This document shows, piece after piece, positions 37,151 through 47,085 of a DNA stretch of 64,000 nucleotides; within the stretch, counting starts at the first letter, position 1; every line of letters starts with the position of its first letter. Origin of the DNA: Haladaptatus paucihalophilus DX253 (GTDB lineage: Archaea; Halobacteriota; Halobacteria; Halobacteriales; Haladaptataceae); assembly GCF_000376445.1 (NCBI RefSeq), contig NZ_AQXI01000001.1, positions 1,024,962 to 1,088,961 on the forward strand. Direction: 5' to 3'. A program made the translations under genes and the position numbers. The notes under the pieces were generated by a model, which saw only the letters and a program-made list of their open reading frames with translations, did not search any database and was not told the origin of the DNA.

Positions 37151-37339
37151 TCAACACACGTACCCAGTGCGCCAGCGTTCGACCGAAACGCTGTGCAGGG
37201 GGATGTCGTGCTTCTCGAACAGGTCGTGAATATCGACCAACAACTCCTGATTCACGTCCTCGGGGGACACCGCGCCGAGGCGGAGGAGCGTCTGTTCGGT
37301 GGCGATACGTTTTTCCGAAGAAGGTTCGTTGTTCGACAT
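37151..37339 (-). CDS. Small hypothetical protein, 62 aa
   Basis: A 62-aa reading: MSNNEPSSEKRIATEQTLLR then LGAVSPEDVNQELLVDIHDL and a HDIPLHSVSVERWRTGYVC end. The balanced composition, with a clear helical middle, looks like a real gene, unlike the Arg/Pro-rich shadows around it. No family is recognised. Its promoter side faces the enoyl-CoA hydratase gene 148 nt away. The ATG at 37339 is chosen over the one at 37363. Confidence 0.6.
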   Translation of the reverse strand: MSNNEPSSEKRIATEQTLLRLGAVSPEDVNQELLVDIHDLFEKHDIPLHSVSVERWRTGYVC

Positions 37340-37486
37340 GCTTTGGGTAAGCGCCTGAAGCAAACGGGGTCAGTGTTCCTGCACTGGCCTTTCGGCGGAC
37401 ACCCCGGTTTGCTTCGTCCGACATATCAAATCCCGACTAGTTAATTCTATTGGTTCGGAGGGTCGTGAGAGAGGGCGAAGACCGGT

Positions 37487-38266
37487 CTACTCTCCTTCGA
37501 ACGCGGGTTCCTCGTCGCCGAAGAACGCGTCCAGTCCGCGCCGGTAGTCGTCGGTCGCGGTCATCCGCGCGATGGTGTCGGTTTCGGCGGCCATCTGGGC
37601 CGAGAGGTCGCGCCCTGCGCTCCGGTTGAACAGGCGCTTCGTCGCTCCGTAGGCGCGGGTCGGGCCGTCCGCGAGTTCCGCGGCGAGTTCGGCCAATCGG
37701 TCGTCGAACTCCGAGGCGACTTCCGTGGCGAGTCCCATCTCGACCGCCCGTTCGGGTGAAATCGTCTCGTCCAGCAGCGCAATCTCCTTCGCCCGGCGCA
37801 AGCCGACGAGTTTCGGGAGGAGGAACGTCGAACCGGCGTCGCCCGTCAATCCGACGCGCGGGTAGGCAAACTCCAACCGCGCGTCCTCGGCGAGCAGAAC
37901 GATGTCGCCCGCCAGCGCGAGGCCGAACCCGCCGCCCGCCGCGACGCCGTTGATGCCGGTGATGACGGGTTTTGGTGCGCGCGAGAGGTTTTCGATGGCG
38001 CGGTGAAGCGAGGAGGCGATGCTCCTGAGCGTTCTGCCGTCGCTCGCGTCGCCCGAGAGCACGGACAGGTCCGCGCCCGTGTTGAACACGCCGTCGGCCC
38101 CCGTGAGGACGACACACCGCGAATCGTCCTCGTACAGGTCGGCCGTGGCCGTGCGCAGTTCGGACGCCATCGCGGGGTTCATCGCGTTGTGCGTCTCCGG
38201 CCGGTGCATCGTCACGCGCGCCACGTCGTCGGTCCGTTCGAGGGTCAGGTGGTCGAACTCTGCCAT
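37487..38266 (-). CDS. Enoyl-CoA hydratase/isomerase (crotonase) family
   Basis: A 259-aa crotonase. Oxyanion-hole strands: HNAMNPAMA and GINGVAAGGGFGLALAGD. At the site of the first hydratase Glu the sequence is FAYPRVGL, with Arg, while GLTGDAGSTF carries an Asp at the position that is catalytic in PaaG-type isomerases. The second Glu position (RRAKEIALL) is kept. This favours an isomerase or related activity on an acyl-CoA instead of a plain hydratase. ATG at 38266. Confidence 0.88.
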   Translation of the reverse strand: MAEFDHLTLERTDDVARVTMHRPETHNAMNPAMASELRTATADLYEDDSRCVVLTGADGVFNTGADLSVLSGDASDGRTLRSIASSLHRAIENLSRAPKPVITGINGVAAGGGFGLALAGDIVLLAEDARLEFAYPRVGLTGDAGSTFLLPKLVGLRRAKEIALLDETISPERAVEMGLATEVASEFDDRLAELAAELADGPTRAYGATKRLFNRSAGRDLSAQMAAETDTIARMTATDDYRRGLDAFFGDEEPAFEGE

Positions 38267-38374
38267 ACGATTTATCCGAGCGGAATCGTGAAAACGATAC
38301 CGCGACGGTTCGGAAAACGATTCCCACATCAGAAGGTTAAGAATTTAGTATCCCTCCTTGAGTAGCGTAGGAAC

Positions 38375-39742
38375 ATGGAGCGATTCGACGTTGCTATCGT
38401 GGGCGGGGGCCCCGCGGGGATGGCGGCCGGAGAACAGGCCGGGACACACGGCGCGAGCGCCGTCGTCCTCGAACAGGGCGTCCCACGCGAAGATCGAGAG
38501 TTCCTCGGCCCGGATTCGACCGACGCCGCCGGAATGCTCGACTACTGGGTGGACATCATGGACGAGGACTATCGGGACATCCCGGACCACGTCGTCCTCC
38601 AGGAACTCGATGCGGTGGACTTCCTCGGCCCGAACGAGGCCGCGACCCTCCGCGGCACCGGCATCGACTCGTCGTACCCCGAGATGGGCTTTACTTTCAA
38701 CCGCGCGCGGATGGACGACTGGTTTCGAGAGCGCGTCGAGGACGCGGGGACGGAGTACCGCGTCGGCGTCGGCGTCAGGCGCGCCGAAACCGACCTCGGC
38801 GCCGAGTACCGCCACACCCTCCACCTCGCCGACGGCGAGGACATCGAGGCGAAATACCTCGTGCTCGCCGACGGGCCACAGCGCCGCGTCACGCTCGGCA
38901 CGCTCGACCAGTTCATGCCCGAGGGCAGTTCGGTCAGCGACTTCCTCAGCCCGCCGACGGCGAACCACATCGCGTATCAGGAGTACCGCGAGTTCCCCGA
39001 GGAGGTCTTCGAGAAATCCTCGCTCAAGTTCTGGTGGGGCATCATCCCCGGCGAGACGGCCTACCCGTGGGTCTTCCCGAACGACGGCACGGTGGCCCGC
39101 GTCGGCCTCACGATGCCCATCGGAATGACGTTGGACGACGTGGAGGACCCCGACTCCTACGCCCTCCTCCGGTCGGACGACGACGGCATCCCCCGCGCCG
39201 GGGAGTACATCCGCCGCCTCCTCGAACGCGAGTACGGCGACGAGTACGACATCGAGACGGACTTCCCGCTCGTGGAGGACCGGGGCAAATCGAAGGGTAC
39301 CGAGACGTACCCCATCTCCTCGACGCGACCCATCGACTCGCCCGTCGAAGCGGGCATCGCGGTCGCTGGCGGCGCGATGGGGACGACCAGCGCGTTCCAC
39401 GAGGGGGGCTACCACGTCGCGATTCGGTCGGGCAAAATCGCCGGGAAACTCGCCGCGACCGACGACATCGAATCGTACAACGACGAGTGGAAGGCCGCAA
39501 TCGGCGACGAACTCCTCCGCAACATCGCGTTCGCCGACATCGTTGCGGAGTACGGCCCGGACGACTGGGACAAGACCTTCGCCATGGTCGATAACCTCCT
39601 CGGCGAGGACGGCAAGGGCCTGAACAAGTCGAGTTTCTCCTCCGGCGTCCGCGGCGCGAAACTCGTCGCGCGCTACAAGAAGGCGAAGTTCGGCTACCGG
39701 AAGGGCTACGTGCAGGTCACCGAATCCGATTACGTCTACTGA
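38375..39742 (+). CDS. Geranylgeranyl reductase-type FAD oxidoreductase
   Basis: A 455-aa flavoprotein with FAD-binding VAIVGGGPAGMAAGEQAG at residues 7-24, followed by a GGR-like middle (FTFNRARMDDWFRERV, YLVLADGPQRRVTLG) and GIAVAGGAMGTTSAFHEGG near the C-terminus. Members either saturate archaeal isoprenoid lipid chains or act like FixC/ETF-quinone oxidoreductase. The choice cannot be made from the sequence. It is divergent from the crotonase gene (109 nt), which would suit an acyl-CoA oxidation role. Confidence 0.85.
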   Translation: MERFDVAIVGGGPAGMAAGEQAGTHGASAVVLEQGVPREDREFLGPDSTDAAGMLDYWVDIMDEDYRDIPDHVVLQELDAVDFLGPNEAATLRGTGIDSSYPEMGFTFNRARMDDWFRERVEDAGTEYRVGVGVRRAETDLGAEYRHTLHLADGEDIEAKYLVLADGPQRRVTLGTLDQFMPEGSSVSDFLSPPTANHIAYQEYREFPEEVFEKSSLKFWWGIIPGETAYPWVFPNDGTVARVGLTMPIGMTLDDVEDPDSYALLRSDDDGIPRAGEYIRRLLEREYGDEYDIETDFPLVEDRGKSKGTETYPISSTRPIDSPVEAGIAVAGGAMGTTSAFHEGGYHVAIRSGKIAGKLAATDDIESYNDEWKAAIGDELLRNIAFADIVAEYGPDDWDKTFAMVDNLLGEDGKGLNKSSFSSGVRGAKLVARYKKAKFGYRKGYVQVTESDYVY

Positions 39743-39750
39743 TTTCGCCC

Positions 39751-39846
39751 GTTTCGACGCTTCTCGTTCGTTTCGTCTCCTCTCTCGTTTCGACGCTTCT
39801 CGTTCGTCCGTTCTTTCTCCCCTCTCGTTTCGACTCGTCTCGCTCG
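39751..39846 (+). repeat. Imperfect tandem repeat, about three copies
   Basis: GTTTCGACGCTTCTCGTTCG at 39751-39770 is repeated exactly at 39787-39806 and imperfectly at 39827-39846 (GTTTCGACTCGTCTCGCTCG), with periods of 36 and 40 nt. It starts 9 nt after the stop of the flavoprotein gene. The T/C-rich plus strand would suit transcription termination. Confidence 0.75.
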
Positions 39847-40331
39847 TCTCATCTCTTTTCCCTCGTGTTCTCTCCCCGCGAACCCGGAAGGCCCTTATCC
39901 GGCGTCCGTCTACGTTTTCGTGCACACCTTAGTCCCCGCCGGAGTAATCCCACTTCGGGAGCGATGACCGCGCGGAGAACCCGGGTGTGCGACAGTACGA
40001 GTTGGTGAACTCCAAAATCACCGCCCCGAGTCAGGGACCACTGGCTCCGAAGTCGGTTGCGGTTACTGACGCGACCCGCTTCGACGGTTCACCCGTCAAA
40101 AGTTGGCGATTCTATCGCTCGCCCGGCACGAGGGTTTGCCAGCCGACACGGCACGCCGCCAAGGGATGAGGCTGGATGTTAGTGTTCCGGGCGTACATCG
40201 ACCTTTTATAGCGCTCGCTACGCTCGCTTGCAAAAGCTCGAACAAAAGCACTCCTCCTTCGCTTCACTCCGAAAGACGCGACGAGTCGTTCGTGCTCTCG
40301 TTCGCAGGGTAAGAGCGATGTTCTTGCTTGT

Positions 40332-40356
40332 TCTCGTTCACTTCGTTCACGAGAAC
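40332..40356 (-). repeat. 25-nt element, copy B (reverse of 36861-36885)
   Basis: TCTCGTTCACTTCGTTCACG plus AGAAC, the exact reverse complement of copy A at 36861-36885. Together with the preceding G-T it forms a perfect GTTCTCG/CGAGAAC stem-loop (40330-40356). Confidence 0.8.
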
Positions 40357-40494
40357 TCCTTCGTCACTCACGAGAACTTCGTTCCGCGAAGTCGTCGGCC
40401 TCGCTCACGTTCGGTCGCGTGAGTGAATCGGCGACCTACCGGATCCTTCGACGTATTCGAAAACATAAAAATAAAGCGGTCACTTTTAAGGATT

Positions 40495-40929
40495 ATGTCT
40501 CGTCCCCGTACAAGACGCTCGCTGCTCGCAGCAACCGGTACAGCGGCTTTCCTTCCCTTTAGCGGTTGTTCGCAATTGACCGGGAACCAGTCTTCCCCTC
40601 AGAAATATAGCATCAAGCAATTGCAAGTGGTGAACAGCCACAACGAACCCCACGACCTCATCATCGTCGTGACCGAAAACGAGAAAGCAAAGTTTGCCCG
40701 CTCGGTACACATTCACGCCGCCGTCGACGGCGAGTACGCAATCGATTCGAAGAACAAGGTGTGGACTAATCCAGTCGGGCAGGGACGGTACGTCATATCC
40801 GTGAAGGTAGACGACCAACCACCTCGATCACGTAGGTACAAACCGTATCAAGATTCGTCGTGTCTGAGAGCCATCCTCAACATCAACCGCGATGGTCAAT
40901 TTTCCTTCACTAAGGTTCACTGCGAGTAA
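40495..40929 (+). CDS. Haloarchaeal Tat lipoprotein, unknown function
   Basis: A 144-aa exported protein. The Tat/lipobox signal is TRRSLLAATGTAAFLPFSGC; the Cys in FSGC-S is the lipid site. The mature domain (QLQVVNSHNEPHDLIIVVTE and on) is a small beta-rich fold that resembles the one encoded at 27830. An ATAAAAATAAAG element lies about 25 nt before the ATG at 40495, which argues for that start and against the longer frame from 40423. Confidence 0.7.
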   Translation: MSRPRTRRSLLAATGTAAFLPFSGCSQLTGNQSSPQKYSIKQLQVVNSHNEPHDLIIVVTENEKAKFARSVHIHAAVDGEYAIDSKNKVWTNPVGQGRYVISVKVDDQPPRSRRYKPYQDSSCLRAILNINRDGQFSFTKVHCE

Positions 40930-41032
40930 AATCGACGCTGCTAATGCGTTCGTAGTGCGGACTTATCGATGTCTTCGGCGTGCCGACGATGTACTCCATC
41001 CGAACGACCTCGAAAGCGGCCCTCAACGCACC

Positions 41033-42598
41033 CTACCCGTCTCGGGACCGTTCGGAGCGACGTTCGTCGATGGTCGCGGTTATACCGCGGCGGTACCGGG
41101 CGGCCAGCGTCGTCACCACGAGGCGGTCGCGGTCGTTGACGCCGAGCGAAACGAGGGTGCCGACGTACGTCACAGCGCCCAGCGCGAGGCCGACTGCGAC
41201 CGCATCGACCCCGGTGAGCGTCTCGCGGACGAGAACCATGACACCTATCGTCGCGGTTCCAGCCCCGAGCGGTTTGAGAAACGTCGCGTCGAAGGGCCAC
41301 AATCCCTCGAAGTGCCGGAGGAGGACGACTTGGATGGAGTTCTGGACGGCAATGGCGACGGCCGTGCCGAGTGCCGCTCCGGGCAGGCCGAACGCTCGGA
41401 TGAACGCGAACGTGAGCAGCGTGTTCAGCACGGCCAGCAGCCAGTCCAGCGCCATCCGGGCGTACTGGTGGTCGGTCATCATGAGCAGCCAACCCGTCGC
41501 ACCGACGGCGCTGCCGACCAAGACGCCGCCGAGATAGACCACGAGCGGAACGTAACCCGCCGTGAAGTTCGGGCCGAAAGCGGACAGAATCGTCCGACCG
41601 TAGACGACCAGCACGGCGAGAATCGGGACGACGCAGGTGACGATGAGCCGCGTCACCGCCGTGTACACCGCGTTGAGCGTCTCCATCTCGTCGTCGGCGT
41701 ACAGTCCTGACGCGACCGGCGGCAGGAGCATGTTGAACGAGAGGAGCGGAATCCACGCCAGCGCCACCAAAACGAGCACGACGTTGTAGACCCCCGCCGC
41801 GCTCGCGGTCAGCAGGAAGCCCACGAGCATCACGTCCACGCGGTTCTGGAACACCTTGCCGAGGCTGCTCAGCGCGATGGGACCCGAGTGGTTGTAGAAC
41901 CGCCGGGCCTCCGAACGGACGCCGCCCAAGCGAGGCCGGATACCGGTCGTCGAGACGACAATCGGGAACCCTACGAGCACGAGTCCGGCCATCCCGACGA
42001 CGAACGAGCCGGCGACGCCGACCACCGAGTATCCCAGTGCCATCGCACCCACGGCACCCGCCAGCGTAACGGCCGGGCGGAGCACGCGATTGAACAACAC
42101 CTCTCCTTGGGCCGACCGCACCGCTCTGAGGACTCCGGCGTGAACCCTGACCAGTCCGACGAGGACGATTAGGGCCGCGAACAGCCGTATCGTCGGCGGG
42201 AAGTCGGGATGCGAGACCGTCGCGCTGTTGAGCCACTCGCTGCCGAAAATCATCCCACCGGCGAGTCCGAGGCCGACGACGAGCGTCGTCAGATACGCCA
42301 GTCCAACCACTCGGCCCTGCCGGTCCGAATCGCCACTGTAGGCGGAAAGGTACCGTTGGAGCGTCTGAACCGACCCGAAGTTCACGAGTCGAAACAGCAA
42401 CTGGGTGATTCGCCACGCGAAGGCGTAGACGCCGTAGACGACCGGGCCGAGTCCCTGTGCGAGCGCGTACTCGGTCGCCGCCTTCAGCACCTGCTGGAGG
42501 GACTGTCCGCCGGAAGTGACGACCGCACCGTGACCGATGGTCAACAGCGCCTCGCGCTCATCTTCGGGAATCCCGTCGTCGGATGTCTCGGAGACCAT
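41033..42598 (-). CDS. Lipopolysaccharide/oligosaccharide flippase (MATE-like, Wzx type)
   Basis: A 521-aa membrane protein with about 12-14 hydrophobic segments and the Wzx-like opening TIGHGAVVTSGGQSLQQVL. The middle FLRP-like region (NHSGPIALSSLGKVFQNRVD) and the later GATGWLLMMTDHQ match polysaccharide biosynthesis flippases. It should move lipid-linked sugars across the membrane for S-layer glycosylation or surface polysaccharide. No glycosyltransferase is adjacent in this window. ATG 42598 is preferred to a GTG at 42625. Confidence 0.88.
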   Translation of the reverse strand: MVSETSDDGIPEDEREALLTIGHGAVVTSGGQSLQQVLKAATEYALAQGLGPVVYGVYAFAWRITQLLFRLVNFGSVQTLQRYLSAYSGDSDRQGRVVGLAYLTTLVVGLGLAGGMIFGSEWLNSATVSHPDFPPTIRLFAALIVLVGLVRVHAGVLRAVRSAQGEVLFNRVLRPAVTLAGAVGAMALGYSVVGVAGSFVVGMAGLVLVGFPIVVSTTGIRPRLGGVRSEARRFYNHSGPIALSSLGKVFQNRVDVMLVGFLLTASAAGVYNVVLVLVALAWIPLLSFNMLLPPVASGLYADDEMETLNAVYTAVTRLIVTCVVPILAVLVVYGRTILSAFGPNFTAGYVPLVVYLGGVLVGSAVGATGWLLMMTDHQYARMALDWLLAVLNTLLTFAFIRAFGLPGAALGTAVAIAVQNSIQVVLLRHFEGLWPFDATFLKPLGAGTATIGVMVLVRETLTGVDAVAVGLALGAVTYVGTLVSLGVNDRDRLVVTTLAARYRRGITATIDERRSERSRDG

Positions 42599-42773
42599 CG
42601 TCGCGTCACTGTCTGCTCGTTGCACGCCGATAAGTCGCCTGATTCTCCCCGCCGATGGCCGCGACCGTGAGGTTCGTGTGGTCCGGTTCCGTGGCTAAAA
42701 TCCGTGGGGGTACCGACGGTGTGGCGAGATTCGTTCCGACAGTAATACGCTCGAATTACAAAACTAGAGTATG

Positions 42774-42785
42774 TATTTATTTATC
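42774..42785 (+). promoter_or_regulatory. TATA-like element for the GH18 gene
   Basis: TATTTATTTATC centred about 27 nt before the ATG at 42804. It overlaps the earlier in-frame ATG at 42771, so that codon is inside the promoter and is unlikely to be the start. Confidence 0.5.
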
Positions 42786-42803
42786 GTACTAATTATTGCT
42801 ACG

Positions 42804-44027
<1,224 letters not shown>

Positions 44028-44107
44028 TTTCCGCCCCAGCAGAATATATTTACATATTAACCCGTTGTTAGATTTTGTTCGAAGGCATTGGTACGTCACG
44101 TCATAGC

Positions 44108-45100
44108 ATGAAACTTGACAGGCGAACGCTCCTGCGTTCCGTGGGTGGAACGGTTGCGACGGCGGGCGTACTGGGAAGCGCGGGAACCGCGGCGGCGGCG
44201 AGTAGCTACACGAATCACTACTACGACGGCTTCGATTACTGGAAGTACGTCCCGGACTCCGCGGGATCGAACCCCCCGCTCGTGGTGATGCTCCACGGCT
44301 GTTCACAGAACGCGGACCAGTTCCGCGAGGAGACGCGGATGAACGACGTGGCGGACCGCGAGGGGTTCGTCGTCATCTACCCCGACCAGTACAACGCGCG
44401 GAACGCGGCCGAGTGCTGGAACTGGTTTTACGACGCGAACACGATTCGGGGCTACGGCGAAGCGGCCGTCATCGCCGGAATGACCCAAACGACCATCGAC
44501 GCCGAGGGTTGTGACCCCGAGCGCGTCTACGTCGCCGGGCTTTCGGCGGGTGCCGCGATGGTCTCGAACCTGCTCGCGGAGTACGCCGACGTGTACGCGG
44601 CGGGCGGAGTCCACTCCGGGTTGGAGTACGACGCCGCCGACACCGCAACGGGTGGAACGACGGCCATGACGTACGGCGGGCCGGACCCCTACGAGAAGGG
44701 AATCGACGCCTACGACGCGATGGAGTCCTACGGCATCACGAGCGAACTGCCGACCATCGTCTTCCACGGCACGGCCGACACCACCGTCTATCCGATAAAC
44801 GGCGATCAAGCCACGATACAGGCGATTCAGACCAACGACCTCGCCTCGGACGGATCGAACGACGACGACGTGGACGCGACCGCCGACCGCACGTACAGCG
44901 GACAGGGACCGAGTTTGGACTACTCCGTCTCGGAGTACCACGACGAAAACGGAAACTCGCTCGTCGAGCACTGGACCGTGGACGGGATGGACCACGCGTG
45001 GTCCGGCGGCGTTTCGGGCGGCGAGTTCACCGCTCCCGGCGGTCCGGACGCCAGCCAGATCATCTGGGATTTCGTCTCGGGATACACGAGGGGTGAGTGA
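44108..45100 (+). CDS. Secreted PHB depolymerase/esterase family protein, copy 1
   Basis: A 330-aa exported alpha/beta-hydrolase. Tat signal DRRTLLRSVGGTVATAGVLG. The Esterase_phb core has LVVMLHGCSQNADQF (oxyanion turn), nucleophile in VAGLSAGAAM, Asp in GTADTTVYP, and His in DGMDHAWSGG. It is the plain form without extra modules. The family includes PHB depolymerases, feruloyl and acetylxylan esterases, so the substrate is open. The TGA overlaps the start region of the paralogous next gene. ATG at 44108. Confidence 0.88.
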   Translation: MKLDRRTLLRSVGGTVATAGVLGSAGTAAAASSYTNHYYDGFDYWKYVPDSAGSNPPLVVMLHGCSQNADQFREETRMNDVADREGFVVIYPDQYNARNAAECWNWFYDANTIRGYGEAAVIAGMTQTTIDAEGCDPERVYVAGLSAGAAMVSNLLAEYADVYAAGGVHSGLEYDAADTATGGTTAMTYGGPDPYEKGIDAYDAMESYGITSELPTIVFHGTADTTVYPINGDQATIQAIQTNDLASDGSNDDDVDATADRTYSGQGPSLDYSVSEYHDENGNSLVEHWTVDGMDHAWSGGVSGGEFTAPGGPDASQIIWDFVSGYTRGE

Positions 45101-45108
45101 GCGTGACG

Positions 45109-46569
45109 ATGAAACGACGCACGCTCCTGAAATCCGTCGGCGCGACGGTCGGCGCGGGTGCGCTGCTCTCGGGTGCGAGCAGCGCGGCCGCGGGGTCGTA
45201 CACGTCGGAAACGTACAGCGGGCGGACCTACACGAAGTACGTCCCGACTGGCGCGGACGGGTCGGCGATTCCGCTCGTCGTCATGCTCCACGGCTGTACC
45301 CAGAGTCCCGACCAGTTCAAGGACGAGACGAAGATGAACGAGGTGGCCGAAAGCGAGACGTTCATCGCCATCTACCCAGACCAGACGACGAGCGCGAACG
45401 CCAACGAGTGTTGGAACTGGTTCGAGGACGCGAACACGACGCGGGGCAACGGCGAAGCCGCACTCATCACCGGGATGGCACGGGACGTGATGGCGACGAA
45501 CGCGGTGGACGAGAGCAGGGTCTTCCTCGCCGGGTTCTCCGCCGGAGCTGGCATGGTCCCCAACTTGCTCGCCGCCTATCCCGACGTGTACGCCGCGGGT
45601 GCGGTCCACTCCGGGTTGGAGTACGACGCCGCCGACAGCGTGACCGGCGGAACGACCGCCATGACGCAGGGCGGCCCGGACCCACAGCAGCAGGGGACCG
45701 CGGCGTATCAGGCCATGGAATCGAACGGCGTCACCGACACGATTCCGACCATCGTCTTCCACGGCACCAGCGACTACACCGTCTACCCCGAGAACGGAGA
45801 GCAGGCCGCGGAGCAGGCCACCCAGACCAACGACCTCGCCGCCGACGGGACGGACGACGACGGCATCGATTACACCGCCGACGCCACGCGCGACGGGCAG
45901 GCCGAGAGCCTGAGCTACACCGTTTCGGAGTACCACGACGAAAACGGGAACACCGTCGTCGAAAAGTGGACGGTCGATAGCATGGGCCACGCGTGGTCGG
46001 GCGGCGCACAGGGCGGTTTGTACACCGCTCCCGGCGGTCCGGACGCCAGCCAAATCATCTGGAACTTCTTCGCGGACCATCCGCGCGACGGCGGTGGCGA
46101 CGGTGGCGGCGGTGGTGACGGAAACACCGCACCGACCGCCGCCGCCGGTGCGACCCCGAGTTCGCCAGCCGTCGGCGAGACGGTCACGTTCGACGCGAGC
46201 CAGTCGAGCGATTCGGACGGCTCGATCGCGAGCTACGATTGGGCCTTCGGAGACGGCGCGAGCGCGAGCGGCGCGACGGTAACCCACAGTTACGGGTCGT
46301 CGGGCGAGTATACGGTCACGGTAACCGTCACCGACGACGACGGAGCCACGGCGACCGACTCGGTGACCGTCACGGTCGGGTCCGGCTTCTCCGGGTACTG
46401 TGGCACGGCGTACAACTACGAGCACGGGGACGCAGGCAGGGCGTATCAGGACACCTCGACGGGTGCCTACTACGCCGTCGGCTCCGACGACTACCTCGGC
46501 TTCCCGGCCTACACCAGCACGCTGAAGGAGACCTCGGAGGGGTACTACGAGACCGTCAGTTCGTGTTGA
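45109..46569 (+). CDS. Secreted PHB depolymerase/esterase family protein, copy 2, with PKD and binding-like module
   Basis: A 486-aa paralogue of the preceding gene. Signal RRTLLKSVGATVGAGALLSG; catalytic LAGFSAGAGM, HGTSDYTVYP and DSMGHAWSGG. A Gly/Asp linker (about 326-337) leads to a PKD domain (338-424, YDWAFGDGASASG) and a C-terminal block (425-486) with YNYEHGDAGRAYQ, YAVGSDDYLG, TLKET and GYYETV. That last pattern resembles the substrate-binding end of extracellular PHB depolymerases. ATG 45109 is preferred; a GTG at 45097 overlaps the upstream stop. Confidence 0.88.
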   Translation: MKRRTLLKSVGATVGAGALLSGASSAAAGSYTSETYSGRTYTKYVPTGADGSAIPLVVMLHGCTQSPDQFKDETKMNEVAESETFIAIYPDQTTSANANECWNWFEDANTTRGNGEAALITGMARDVMATNAVDESRVFLAGFSAGAGMVPNLLAAYPDVYAAGAVHSGLEYDAADSVTGGTTAMTQGGPDPQQQGTAAYQAMESNGVTDTIPTIVFHGTSDYTVYPENGEQAAEQATQTNDLAADGTDDDGIDYTADATRDGQAESLSYTVSEYHDENGNTVVEKWTVDSMGHAWSGGAQGGLYTAPGGPDASQIIWNFFADHPRDGGGDGGGGGDGNTAPTAAAGATPSSPAVGETVTFDASQSSDSDGSIASYDWAFGDGASASGATVTHSYGSSGEYTVTVTVTDDDGATATDSVTVTVGSGFSGYCGTAYNYEHGDAGRAYQDTSTGAYYAVGSDDYLGFPAYTSTLKETSEGYYETVSSC

Positions 46570-46650
46570 CGCGGTTCCGGGCGTTCGGACAACCCCCCGT
46601 CTTTTTCGGGCAGGCCAACGTTAATGAGGCTCGGACGACAACCGATACGC

Positions 46651-47019
46651 ATGAGTACTGATGCCGCACCGAACGGGAAGGACGGCCCGCAAATCGAGGT
46701 GACGGAGGACGCGGCTGAGCAAGCGCTGTCCCTGTTGGACAGCGAAGGACTCGACAGTTCGGTCGCCGGTCTCCGCCTGTTCGTTCAGCAGGGCGGCTGT
46801 GCGGGACTTTCGTACGGCATGCGATTCGACGACGAACCGGAATCCGACGACACGATTTTCACGCACTACGGCTTGCGCGTGTTCGTGGACCCGGCGAGCA
46901 TGAACTACATCGAGGGAAGCGTCGTTGATTACGAAACCGGCCTGCAGGGTGCGGGCTTCCACGTCGAGAACCCCAATGTGGTGTCGGAATGTGGCTGTGG
47001 CGAGAGCTTCCGAACCTGA
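46651..47019 (+). CDS. HesB/IscA family iron-sulfur assembly protein
   Basis: A 122-aa A-type carrier. The three conserved cysteines are present: Cys50 (FVQQGGCAGLSYG) and Cys114/Cys116 (ECGCGESF). It should pass Fe-S clusters to apoproteins in the cytosol. The ATG at 46651 (MSTDAAPNGKDG) is preferred; the nine codons before it are Arg-rich and upstream of the family start. No suf or isc partner lies next to it. Confidence 0.95.
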   Translation: MSTDAAPNGKDGPQIEVTEDAAEQALSLLDSEGLDSSVAGLRLFVQQGGCAGLSYGMRFDDEPESDDTIFTHYGLRVFVDPASMNYIEGSVVDYETGLQGAGFHVENPNVVSECGCGESFRT

Positions 47020-47085
47020 TTCGAGGAAGAAAGAAAATCCGTTTTTCGTCCGTTTTCCGGCGGTCTCGCTTCTTTTCGCTTCCCG

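Larger units (their letters stand above)
39743..40494. other. Gene-less stretch of about 750 nt
   Basis: No convincing gene on either strand. The first 100 nt are a pyrimidine-rich imperfect tandem repeat (39751-39846), probably the termination zone of the preceding gene. The middle (about 39900-40170) is rich in short complementary segments and could be a structured RNA, but it does not match tRNA, SRP or RNase P signatures I know. The right part (40200-40430) has haloarchaeal low-complexity CGCTCGCTACGCTCGC and GTTCTCG-type palindromes. Confidence 0.5.

Noticed and set aside
39900-39990. SRP (7S) RNA from the CCCGGAAGG string near 39887
   Set aside because: The string resembles helix 8, but the required GAGCAG partner and the flanking stem are missing.
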